Assembly (NCBI GenBank): GCA_902803125.1
Contig: CADCOZ010000142.1
Coordinates: 1-9,579 of the forward strand
Direction of reading: 5' to 3'
Length of the DNA stretch: 9,579 bases
Source: an uncultured Ruminococcus sp.
GTDB lineage: Bacteria > Bacillota > Clostridia > Oscillospirales > Acutalibacteraceae
The notes beneath the pieces are model-generated. The model was not told the origin of the DNA. It worked only from the letters and a program-made list of their open reading frames with translations, and ran no database searches. Positions within the stretch are counted from its first letter, which is position 1; every line of letters begins with the position of its first letter. The position numbers and the translations under genes were made by a program. Of the stretch, positions 1 through 6,288 are shown in pieces.

Positions 1-27
1 GGTCAGGCAGAAATATGGAAACGTACC

Positions 28-34
28 AAGGAGG
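28..34 (+). promoter_or_regulatory. Shine-Dalgarno site of upp
   Basis: AAGGAGG lies 7 bases before a GTG codon at 42-44. It decides the upp start. The in-frame ATG at 15 would add nine residues (METYQGGIV) encoded partly by the ribosome binding site itself, and it has no comparable site upstream. Confidence 0.9.
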
Positions 35-41
35 AATTGTT

Positions 42-686
42 GTGTCAAATGTAATCGAGATGCACCATCCGTTAATCAAACATAAAATCACGATGCTCAG
101 AGATGAAACCACCGGCACGAATGAGTTCCGCAAGTTGGTGGAAGAAATTGCCATGCTCATGGGGTATGAAGCATTGGCTGACCTGAAAACGAAAAATATC
201 GCTATCAAAACGCCGATAGAAGCCACCGTTCAGCCGATATTAGACGGCCGTAAACCTGCGGTGCTGCCGATTCTGCGAGCCGGTTTGGGTATGCTGGGCG
301 GTATGCTGGCCCTGCTGCCGAATGCTAAGGTGGGACATATCGGCATGAGCCGTGACGAGCGGACGCATCAGCCCAAGACCTATTACTGCAAACTGCCGCC
401 GTATATTGAAGACCGTCTGATCATTGTGGTTGATCCCATGCTGGCTACAGGCGGTTCGCTGATAGATGCCGTCAGCGAAATTAAAGCAAGGGGCGGCAAA
501 ACGATTAAATGTATGTGCATTATTGCGGCTCCGGAGGGCGTTGAAGCGTTCACCAAGGCACACCCGGACGTACTGCTCTATGTGGGTGCGATTGACCGCT
601 GTCTGAATGCCGATGCCTATATTTGTCCCGGTTTGGGCGATGCCGGCGACCGCATTTTCGGTACACCGGAAAGGGATTTGATTTAG
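42..686 (+). CDS. upp: Uracil phosphoribosyltransferase
   Basis: This pyrimidine salvage enzyme of the cytosol joins uracil to PRPP to give UMP and pyrophosphate. From the GTG start the protein is 214 residues, close to the usual 208-210 for bacterial Upp. Family motifs are all visible: the PRPP-binding loop VVDPMLATGGS at about residues 129-139, the LPILRAGLGM segment at about 75-84, the R-D-E-x-T region around 104-108, and the C-terminal uracil-binding stretch YICPGLGDAGDRIFGT at about 193-208. The gene is convergent with the NlpC/P60 gene and ends at a strong terminator. It has no functional link to the CRISPR genes and is probably conserved chromosomal backbone beside the defence locus. 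Its own promoter lies upstream of the window. Confidence 0.97.
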   Translation: MSNVIEMHHPLIKHKITMLRDETTGTNEFRKLVEEIAMLMGYEALADLKTKNIAIKTPIEATVQPILDGRKPAVLPILRAGLGMLGGMLALLPNAKVGHIGMSRDERTHQPKTYYCKLPPYIEDRLIIVVDPMLATGGSLIDAVSEIKARGGKTIKCMCIIAAPEGVEAFTKAHPDVLLYVGAIDRCLNADAYICPGLGDAGDRIFGTPERDLI

Positions 687-741
687 GGTTCCCTCGACAG
701 CTTCGCCCGTGCTGACCGAATGTGAACAGCCGATTCCGATG

Positions 742-803
742 AAAAAAGCCAATACACCATAGCCGCCGATTGTGCGGGCTGTGGGGTATTGGCTCTTATT
801 TTA
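742..803. terminator. Bidirectional rho-independent terminator
   Basis: A long inverted repeat runs from AGCCAATAC at 747 to GTATTGGCT ending at 794. The stem continues inward through CC, a T-G wobble and AGCC, with one A-G mismatch. On the plus strand it is followed by CTTATTTTA. On the minus strand the run of six A at 742-747 becomes a U tract. It can therefore stop upp transcripts from the left and NlpC/P60 transcripts from the right, which fits two convergent genes. Its right U tract runs into the stop codon of the minus-strand gene (801-803). Bases 687-741 show nothing else. Confidence 0.9.
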
Positions 804-2045
804 CTTCGTAACCTTCAAAGTAAGCATTTTTTTAACTACTTTATTTCTGGTATCCATCACTTCTACCCGAACATCATAGGTGCCGATGGCTGACGGCTGT
901 ATGACCACGCTGGTATTGGTGCCGTATGTACAAGCCGTTGTCCACTGCTCGGAGGTTTTCAGCTTATAGAAAACGGCATAACGATAGGGATTGGTGCCGC
1001 CTGTGGCCGAACAGGTAACTTTTGTTCGCTTTCCAAACTTGATGCTGGTTTCCGTCAGGCTGGACGTATTTTCAAGCGGTTTACAGACCGTTATGTTCAA
1101 ATCCTGCTGAGCGATGCGGCCGGCGGCATCTTTCGCATAGGCACAGATTTCATAATCGAAAGCCGCCTGCGGGGTGATTTTTACGCTTGCGTTCTTCTGA
1201 TAGTTCTGAACGGTAGACCATTTAGAGGAGCCTTTTTTGCGGTAGCAAACAGCGTAAGTATAAGGTGCTTTGCCGCCGGAAGCCTGACAGTTTACTGTTA
1301 CGCTGTTGCCGAGCAGGAGGTTTTGTTTGGAGAGGGTGGCGGTGAACTTCATTGTAGTGCTGACCGAAGGAGCCGGTTTGCCTGTCGGCACAGAACCGTC
1401 CGACATCACATAGGAACCGGCAGGGGGTGCATAATTGGAAACGCCGGTGCGGCTGAAGGTATATTTCACGCCGCCGAGGGTGCGGGAGGTACCGGTGAGA
1501 TACTGCCCGTTCTCATAGTAGAAAGCATCACCGTCCAGCAGTACCCAACCGTTGGTCGGGTATTCCACGCCGGTTATCATGAACCATTCTACCCAGCGGT
1601 AACTGCCGTCCCATCTTTGGCCGTAGGCACTTTCATAGCACATATCAATACCGTAATCTCTGGCATCAACGGCCATACCGGAACCGACATAGACCCCCAC
1701 ATGGCCGGGCATATGCAGACCCAAACCGTGAATATTGGGGATGCCGTTACTCACATAGCCCCATGATCGGCCTTCCAGCTGGCAGGAATACAGCATATCG
1801 GTGCGGATACCGCCAACGCCGTGATAGCTGGCAATCAGACCGGAGCAGTCCACATAAGGCGGATAACTGCCGCCCCATGAATATTCCCAGCCTTCTCGGT
1901 AGCCCTTCAGGCAATGGGCGGACAGTCCCACGCCGGTAGCCTTTTCGGCCGCCGATGCGGCGGGTACATTGGCCGTGAACAGACAGAGGATTGTTATCCA
2001 CGTCAGGAAAAGTACAGAAAACTTGTTTATTCGTTTGGTTGTCAT
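801..2045 (-). CDS. Secreted NlpC/P60 cell-wall hydrolase with two Ig-like repeats
   Basis: A 414-residue exported protein, probably a peptidoglycan endopeptidase. Residues 1-33 form a signal peptide: a TKRINK positive end, a hydrophobic core VLFLTWITILCLF, and likely cleavage after ASA/ASAA. An NlpC/P60-type catalytic region follows at about 36-160, with VDCSGL holding the presumed nucleophile Cys67 and GHVGVYVG holding His115. The third residue would fall in AVDAR, where Asp127 stands in place of the more common His. Residues about 166-202 (GWVLLDGDAFYYENGQYLTG, then KYTFSRTG) look like a choline- or wall-binding-type repeat. Two similar modules at about 233-320 and 330-413 share patterns such as CxASGGxxPYxYAV and CSATGGTNPYRYAV, and look like duplicated Ig-like/Y_Y_Y domains. 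The ATG at 2045 is chosen because AAAGGGG lies 7 bases upstream and the signal peptide starts there. It lies downstream of cas6 on the same strand with no clear terminator between. A role in CRISPR defence is not indicated. Confidence 0.87.
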   Translation of the reverse strand: MTTKRINKFSVLFLTWITILCLFTANVPAASAAEKATGVGLSAHCLKGYREGWEYSWGGSYPPYVDCSGLIASYHGVGGIRTDMLYSCQLEGRSWGYVSNGIPNIHGLGLHMPGHVGVYVGSGMAVDARDYGIDMCYESAYGQRWDGSYRWVEWFMITGVEYPTNGWVLLDGDAFYYENGQYLTGTSRTLGGVKYTFSRTGVSNYAPPAGSYVMSDGSVPTGKPAPSVSTTMKFTATLSKQNLLLGNSVTVNCQASGGKAPYTYAVCYRKKGSSKWSTVQNYQKNASVKITPQAAFDYEICAYAKDAAGRIAQQDLNITVCKPLENTSSLTETSIKFGKRTKVTCSATGGTNPYRYAVFYKLKTSEQWTTACTYGTNTSVVIQPSAIGTYDVRVEVMDTRNKVVKKMLTLKVTK

Positions 2046-2075
2046 TATGAAACCCCTTTCATTGATGCAGGAATG

Positions 2076-2096
2076 TTGGAGGGCTTTGCCCTCCAA
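2076..2096. repeat. 9-bp perfect hairpin in the NlpC/P60 leader
   Basis: TTGGAGGGC at 2076-2084 is the exact inverse of GCCCTCCAA at 2088-2096, with a three-base TTT loop. It sits 31 bases upstream of the NlpC/P60 start codon, just outside intergenic repeat copy A. No run of T follows in either direction, so it is not a canonical terminator. Confidence 0.75.
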
Positions 2097-2104
2097 ACCT
2101 CCCA

Positions 2105-2285
2105 TTGGGGGAACCCCTTTTCTGGCGAAAAAAGGGGAGAGCGGGTGTCCGGTGGACACCTTGGCCGCAGGCCAAAGCGACCGGACCGAGCCGACAGGCG
2201 AGCCCCCCAAAACCCCTTCCCTAAATTCGCTGATTTTTGACCTGTAACATTATTATTTATTCTTTATTCTCTATTCTTTATTTCC
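2105..2285. repeat. Intergenic repeat copy A, multibranched, with about 65 extra bases
   Basis: This element between cas6 and the NlpC/P60 gene is related to copy B at 8554-8662 and in the same orientation. Shared blocks are TTGGGGG at the left, CTGGCGAAAAAAG in the loop, a C-rich block, AATTCGCTGA, AACATTATTA and an AT-rich tail with TTATTC and ATTCTTTATTTC. Unlike copy B it has about 65 extra bases (roughly 2138-2202). Predicted folding: outer stem 2105-2111 with 2204-2210 (7 bp), enclosing hairpins at 2114-2137 (8 bp), 2144-2160 (GGTGTCC/GGACACC) and 2161-2175 (TTGGCC/GGCCAA). The tail overlaps the last codons of cas6. Other genomic copies are expected, but this could not be checked from the window. 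Confidence 0.75.
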
Positions 2286-3013
2286 GTTCTTCCCATGCCG
2301 AGGGAGGTTTTGACACCGACACCCGTATAGGAGGCCAGTGTTAGAAGAGCTTGAAGCAGTATCCGCAGAGGCGGCGACAGGTGATTGTAAAGGGTCAGTG
2401 TGCCGGTGAAGCCGTGAATGGCAGTGTTTTTCATAAAGTAAACGGCACTGGACAGTGAATAGGCACTGATGGACGTATGGCTGACGAGTAAGGCCAAGGC
2501 GTTGTCATCGTCCAGAGGAGTGTTGGGGAACGCTTGATTCCAAGTGTTCCATAAATTCTTGATGACCCATTCCGCTTCGGGATAGAGCAGAAACTGACCG
2601 TTCCGTTTTAGGGCGGTGGCGGTTTGGAAGGACAGCACCGTATAGGGACTGTTGGCATAGGGCTCGATCTGCTGACGCAAATCAGGAAAACCGTCTATGT
2701 GCTGTCGGGACAGGGCGGTTTTGCACAGGGTAATGCTGTCCTTCTCCAGTGTGAAAGTGTCTGTGCGGCGAAAAACGGTGTCCAACTCCTCGCTGAGGGC
2801 TTCGTCAAAACTGCTGACAGACCATTCAGCCGTGTGGGTATGGTTATGGTAAAGCAGGCTTTGAGAAATGGCGGTGCGTTCGTTGGCGTGAAGCCTGTCG
2901 ATGGTATCGTCCGAGAGGTGCGGCATCAGACAGCCGTACAGGTGATAGCCGGGGTTGGCAAAAAACCGTTTGTGCGGGTCATAGGTGAAAGAGAGCGTGA
3001 AGCGGTCAATCAT
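2264..3013 (-). CDS. cas6: Cas6 pre-crRNA processing endoribonuclease
   Basis: Metal-independent RNase that cuts the CRISPR repeat in the long precursor to give crRNAs for the Csm complex. The 249-residue length is usual for Cas6. Visible features are a ferredoxin-like RAMP start (MIDRFTLSF), the family pattern LSFQTATALKRNGQFLLYP at about 127-145 (compare the SFxTPxxFKxxGxYxxxP type), a following segment VIKNLWNTWNQ, and a C-terminal glycine-rich loop GVGVKTSLGMGR at 231-242. A catalytic histidine is not certain; His42 and the His-rich stretch at 56-60 are candidates. The ATG overlaps the csm5 stop by 8 bases, and GGGAGG lies upstream with good spacing. It is the last gene of the operon. Its final residues (about EIKNRE) are encoded by the AT-rich tail of intergenic repeat copy A. 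Confidence 0.9.
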   Translation of the reverse strand: MIDRFTLSFTYDPHKRFFANPGYHLYGCLMPHLSDDTIDRLHANERTAISQSLLYHNHTHTAEWSVSSFDEALSEELDTVFRRTDTFTLEKDSITLCKTALSRQHIDGFPDLRQQIEPYANSPYTVLSFQTATALKRNGQFLLYPEAEWVIKNLWNTWNQAFPNTPLDDDNALALLVSHTSISAYSLSSAVYFMKNTAIHGFTGTLTLYNHLSPPLRILLQALLTLASYTGVGVKTSLGMGRTEIKNRE

Positions 3014-4169
3014 CGGGGGAGTCCTCCCTTGTGAGTGTGGGACGGCAAAGCCCGAATTGATAATCGCATTGACCGTATGGTGTTACCTTCAGCATATGCG
3101 GAGAAATGCCGTAACAGTGCAGGTCATCGGGATTGGTGCGGGGGAAACGATATGCCATATAGCGGGACACCTTCGGCAAACCTTTTTTGAAACCGTTGAG
3201 CGAATAGATGATATTTTTGCCGAAATAGCCGGCACCGCCGCCCATCAGCACAAACGGTTCGGAAAAACTGCTGACGTTGCCGTTCGGGATGTCAAAATGG
3301 GTCATATAAAAACTGTTGTATTGGGCATCATAATGGCGTACAGCGGCGGCGAACAGGTCGGCAAAGTTCGTATAGCGAACTCCCTGTGGTCGGAAATAAC
3401 GGTTGTCAATTTTGATGTGAACACTGACCTCTATACCCGGACGCAGACATTCACGGGAAATATTGATCATGTTATATTTTGGATGTCCGATGGGAGGGAC
3501 ATCTTTTTTGCGGGCCAGGATGAAATCAGCGTTATTTAGCGGCAGGCTGTCGCTGACCATCAGCCCCTTCATAATGCTGTTGAGGGCATTGGCCGTCTTA
3601 GAGGTCAGGCGGTTGGTGTGCATAAGACGCTCTTCGGTTTCTTGGGCGGCATCTTTTAGCTGATAATCAATCCGCTGATGGGCGGCATCAATAGCCTGAT
3701 CTATCTTCTCAGCGGTGATGTCTGGCCGCAGGGAAAGCAGATAGGAGAGCAGAACGGTGCGAATCATACCTTTCACGGAACTGCCGGGAAGATAGGCGTG
3801 GCCGTTGCCGTCCCGCATGAAACGCTGCACTTCAACGGGATTTTGCCGGTCGTTGAAGTTGATCTGACCGGTGGGAATAGAGTAGAGGGTCAGGGACTTT
3901 AGGACGTTGGGCGAGATGCCGAGGGCTTGCAGGAAGGTATACAAATCTCTTTTGTCGGCATCAAGGAGGAAGGCTTCGAAGGATTCAAGCCGGCGTTCAT
4001 TGTTGAAGGAGCAGACGTGTGCCATGAGCTTTTGCATATCAATAAAGTGGATAAGTTTATGATGGGTATCGACACAGTATTCTTTTTTGCCGGTGGAGGC
4101 TCCGGAACCGATGAAAAGAGGGGAAAGGGTTGTCAGCGTGAGGGTATAGTATTCATAGATATTGTCCAT
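3006..4169 (-). CDS. csm5: Csm5, type III-A RAMP subunit (Cas7 group)
   Basis: Caps the 3' end of the crRNA in the Csm complex and, from work on other systems, helps crRNA maturation. The 387-residue protein has the expected RAMP landmarks: the first strand with LSPLFIGSG at about 15-23, the conserved AYLPGSSVKGMIRT at about 125-138, and a glycine-rich loop LMGGGAGYFGK at about 308-318, followed by a short C-terminal tail. The start ATG shares one base with the csm4 stop (TGATG), and GGGGGTGA inside the csm4 end is its ribosome binding site. The stop overlaps the cas6 start by 8 bases. No frameshift or internal break is seen. Confidence 0.93.
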   Translation of the reverse strand: MDNIYEYYTLTLTTLSPLFIGSGASTGKKEYCVDTHHKLIHFIDMQKLMAHVCSFNNERRLESFEAFLLDADKRDLYTFLQALGISPNVLKSLTLYSIPTGQINFNDRQNPVEVQRFMRDGNGHAYLPGSSVKGMIRTVLLSYLLSLRPDITAEKIDQAIDAAHQRIDYQLKDAAQETEERLMHTNRLTSKTANALNSIMKGLMVSDSLPLNNADFILARKKDVPPIGHPKYNMINISRECLRPGIEVSVHIKIDNRYFRPQGVRYTNFADLFAAAVRHYDAQYNSFYMTHFDIPNGNVSSFSEPFVLMGGGAGYFGKNIIYSLNGFKKGLPKVSRYMAYRFPRTNPDDLHCYGISPHMLKVTPYGQCDYQFGLCRPTLTREDSPDD

Positions 4170-5137
4170 CAGAGATTCACCCCCATGAATAGCGGTTTGG
4201 CATAGCGGTAGATGTTGTGGGCGGCGATGCGGCCAACGGGATAGAGGTCGCCGGAGAAAGGCGTTGTCAGCACAGAACCGGCGGCAAGGAAATACTGCAC
4301 CTGTTTTTTAACGGAGGGCTGGTTTTCGGAATAGGAAAAACCGCCCCGCCGAATGATGGAATAATAGGCACCGTCCAGAGCCTGTGCGGCTTCGTCAGGC
4401 CGTGGCAGAGAGGCGGTCAGGAGCAGATAGGCGGGTGCCTGCGGCTGACGGAGATGGCGTTGGAGAAAAGCGGCACAGGAGTTGGTGTCCGGCACGGTTT
4501 CAAAACGGAATTTGCCCATGCCGCGGCTGGTATGTCCGCCGATACCGCTGTAGCCGAGAGAGGTAAACAATCTGATGAGAAAGTCGAGGTCGGCGGAGTC
4601 GTCACAGCAGAAAATCCCGTAAAGCCCGCAGTCGTCGGCAAATTCACACTGACCGACATCAAAGGGCTTGGCATCCTTTTCGCCGCTGCGGATATTGACA
4701 GAGGTATGGTTGGTCAGGGAGGCAAAGCGGGGCGGCATAGACAGGCCGGTGATTTGACCGGTGGAGAGATAGGCGGCATAGGCCTGCCAGCTTGGTTCAT
4801 CAGCCGTCAGCCAGTGGATAGCCTTAATAATTTTGCGATGTTCCACGTCAAAGGGAACGCCTTCCTTCAGGGGAACCTGCGGTTTGGGCAGATAAAGGGT
4901 TGTGCCGCAGTAGGGAAAAGTATCGGACAGGAGGAGTTTATCTTCCTGCGCTAAATGTATCAGCTGTTCGGCTCCTTCGGGGCCGTACTGGGCGTTGGCT
5001 TCATTACAGAGGGCAGAAAAAACCGTATCGGCCCGCAAAAGCATGGCCACGTTGGAAAGGGACACTGCTCCGTCACCGGCTCCGCAGTGCAGAGGGGCGG
5101 TAAACGTCAGCTTATAGATGCAGCAGTTTGCTTTCAT
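4169..5137 (-). CDS. csm4: Csm4, type III-A RAMP subunit (Cas5 group)
   Basis: Binds the 5' handle of the crRNA and bridges Cas10 to the Csm3 filament. From the ATG at 5137 it is 322 residues. Family features: FTAPLHCGAG at about 12-21, DTVFSALCNE at 37-46, SDTFPYCGTTLYLPKP at 71-86, the glycine-rich loop GYSGIGGHTSRGMGKF at 195-210, and a C-terminal GRIAAHNIYRYAKPL typical of Csm4. The ATG at 5137 is preferred over an upstream in-frame TTG at 5167 because AAGGGAG lies 9 bases before it and the RAMP fold begins at once (MKANCCIYKLTF). With this start it overlaps the csm3 end by 26 bases. It is joined to csm5 by a one-base TGATG overlap. Confidence 0.94.
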   Translation of the reverse strand: MKANCCIYKLTFTAPLHCGAGDGAVSLSNVAMLLRADTVFSALCNEANAQYGPEGAEQLIHLAQEDKLLLSDTFPYCGTTLYLPKPQVPLKEGVPFDVEHRKIIKAIHWLTADEPSWQAYAAYLSTGQITGLSMPPRFASLTNHTSVNIRSGEKDAKPFDVGQCEFADDCGLYGIFCCDDSADLDFLIRLFTSLGYSGIGGHTSRGMGKFRFETVPDTNSCAAFLQRHLRQPQAPAYLLLTASLPRPDEAAQALDGAYYSIIRRGGFSYSENQPSVKKQVQYFLAAGSVLTTPFSGDLYPVGRIAAHNIYRYAKPLFMGVNL

Positions 5138-5816
5138 GGTCTTCAACTCCCTTAAATAAGGTTGCAAGGTCTTTGGTTTCCTGTTCGGTCAGTGCAAAGA
5201 AAGCAGGCTGAAGGTGAATATCCTCAAAGCAAACACGGCCGCTGCCCCGGGAACCGTGACCGCCCAAATAGTCAAACTGAAGCAGACGCATGGCTTTGGC
5301 CAGCAAGGTCATGTCTTCCATCATTTCGGAACGTTCCTTGACGTTATAGACAATGGTTGTTTCAAAGGCCGTGCGAGGTACGACACGTTCAATCTGTCGG
5401 GGCATAGCCTGACAGGTGCCTCGGTTGATGACGTTTTCGAATTTGACCTCGGTCAGGGAGGCTACACTGCGGGTTTTGTCGATGACATAGGCATCGGCGA
5501 ACTGTAAGCGGGCAGGGATCATTCTATCGTCTGCGGAACTGCCGAACAGCCGCTGAATGGCGGGGATATCCTTTTTGATATCGGCAAATTGTTCTTTGGT
5601 ATCCTCCACAGAAGCCAGCAGGGTACGCATCTTGCCCTTCAGCGAACTGCCGGGAACAATGGGACGGCCGTCCTCCGATTTAATCACGGGAGCGTCTACT
5701 GTACCGATAGCGGAATAGGCACTGGACCCGCCGATATGCAGACCTGTCAGCACAACAAGGCGGGAGCGGATGATAATTTTACCGTTCATTTCTTTTTCCA
5801 TGACATCTTTTTCCAT
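5112..5816 (-). CDS. csm3: Csm3, backbone subunit and target-RNA slicer (Cas7 group)
   Basis: Forms the helical backbone along the crRNA and cuts target RNA at 6-nt steps. The 234-residue protein shows TGLHIGG at about 24-30, GTVDAPVIK at 38-46 whose Asp41 matches the catalytic aspartate of characterised Csm3 proteins, IVPGSSLKGKMR at 53-64, EVKFENVINR at 123-132, PRQIERVVPRTAF at 139-151, and the glycine-rich loop YLGGHGSRGSGRV at 183-195. The slicer therefore looks intact. The start at 5816 has TAAGGAGGA 7 bases upstream, overlapping the csm2 stop. The first 10 residues (MEKDVMEKEM) reflect a perfect 15-bp tandem duplication that added five residues and extra in-frame ATGs. The gene overlaps csm4 by 26 bases. 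Confidence 0.97.
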   Translation of the reverse strand: MEKDVMEKEMNGKIIIRSRLVVLTGLHIGGSSAYSAIGTVDAPVIKSEDGRPIVPGSSLKGKMRTLLASVEDTKEQFADIKKDIPAIQRLFGSSADDRMIPARLQFADAYVIDKTRSVASLTEVKFENVINRGTCQAMPRQIERVVPRTAFETTIVYNVKERSEMMEDMTLLAKAMRLLQFDYLGGHGSRGSGRVCFEDIHLQPAFFALTEQETKDLATLFKGVEDHESKLLHL

Positions 5817-5820
5817 GACA
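5791..5820. repeat. 15-bp perfect tandem duplication at the csm3 start
   Basis: TCTTTTTCCATGACA occurs twice head to tail (5791-5805 and 5806-5820, plus strand). In the csm3 frame it repeats the start codon region, giving MEKDV then MEKE. Removing one unit leaves the Shine-Dalgarno, its spacing and the reading frame unchanged, so it looks like a recent in-frame slippage event. Confidence 0.95.
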
Positions 5821-5829
5821 GTGTCCTCC

Positions 5830-6288
5830 TTAGTCGTCTTTCGGGTGCATGAAGCGGTGATAAGCTACCAATGCTTCAAAATATTTACAGTAAACCGACA
5901 GCTTTTCCTTGTCCGTATCAATGCTTTTCAGGAAGCCGAGCAGGGAAGAAGCCTGCAAAAATTGTTTGACGCTTTTATCACGGCCGGCATCGTAGACCAT
6001 GCGGACACGGAACATTTTCAACCCCATGACCGTGCCGGTCAGCAGGGTATCGCTGTGGTTGTCGGTTTCATCGGCGATAGCCTCCAACAGCATATTATAA
6101 ATACTGCGGAGTTTCGTGCGGGTAATGGGGGGATTCTGCTCTCTAAAAATGCGGTAGGCTTCATCTACATAGGTGGTCTTGAGGGTCATGACATCTTTGA
6201 CCCTTTCCAGCTCGTTCAGTTCATCGGCTAAGCTGGGTCTGTGACCGCCGCCGAAACCGCCCTGATGGCCATTGTACCGGTTGTTCAT
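5830..6288 (-). CDS. csm2: Csm2, small subunit (Cas11 group) of the Csm complex
   Basis: All-helical small subunit that lines the inner filament and contacts the crRNA-target duplex. The 152-residue protein has the Csm2 pattern: ITRTKLRSIYNMLLE at about 55-69 (family: ITxSQIRKFL-like), VRMVYDAGRD at 95-104, VKQFLQAS at 107-114, and a final helix YCKYFEALVAYHRF at 133-146. The first 17 residues are rich in Asn, Gly, His and Arg and look disordered. This tail makes the protein slightly longer than many Csm2. The ATG overlaps the cas10 stop as ATGA, with GGAAGGG upstream as ribosome binding site. It is followed after 13 bases by csm3. Confidence 0.93.
   Translation of the reverse strand: MNNRYNGHQGGFGGGHRPSLADELNELERVKDVMTLKTTYVDEAYRIFREQNPPITRTKLRSIYNMLLEAIADETDNHSDTLLTGTVMGLKMFRVRMVYDAGRDKSVKQFLQASSLLGFLKSIDTDKEKLSVYCKYFEALVAYHRFMHPKDD

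Noticed and set aside
240..752. 170-codon minus-strand open frame opposite upp
   Set aside because: It is antisense to a well-conserved enzyme gene and its start lies in the terminator stem.
2046..2210. In-frame upstream extension of the NlpC/P60 gene by 55 codons
   Set aside because: The extension runs through the hairpins of the intergenic repeat. A good ribosome binding site and a signal peptide start at 2045.
1914..2247. Overlapping plus-strand open frames across the NlpC/P60 start and repeat copy A
   Set aside because: They are antisense to the signal peptide region and made mostly of repeat sequence. They show no ribosome binding site or recognisable domain.
2251..2283. Short AT-rich TTATTC-type repeats as a CRISPR array
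   Set aside because: The units are too short, degenerate and without spacers; they belong to the tail of the intergenic repeat.
4217..4954. 245-codon plus-strand open frame opposite csm4
   Set aside because: It is antisense to a clear Csm4 with all family motifs, and its translation is Gly/Val/Arg-rich with no domain pattern.
5137..5167. Upstream TTG start for csm4 (ten extra residues)
   Set aside because: The ATG at 5137 has AAGGGAG at 9 bases and begins the RAMP fold at once. The extension MQPYLRELKT adds nothing recognisable.
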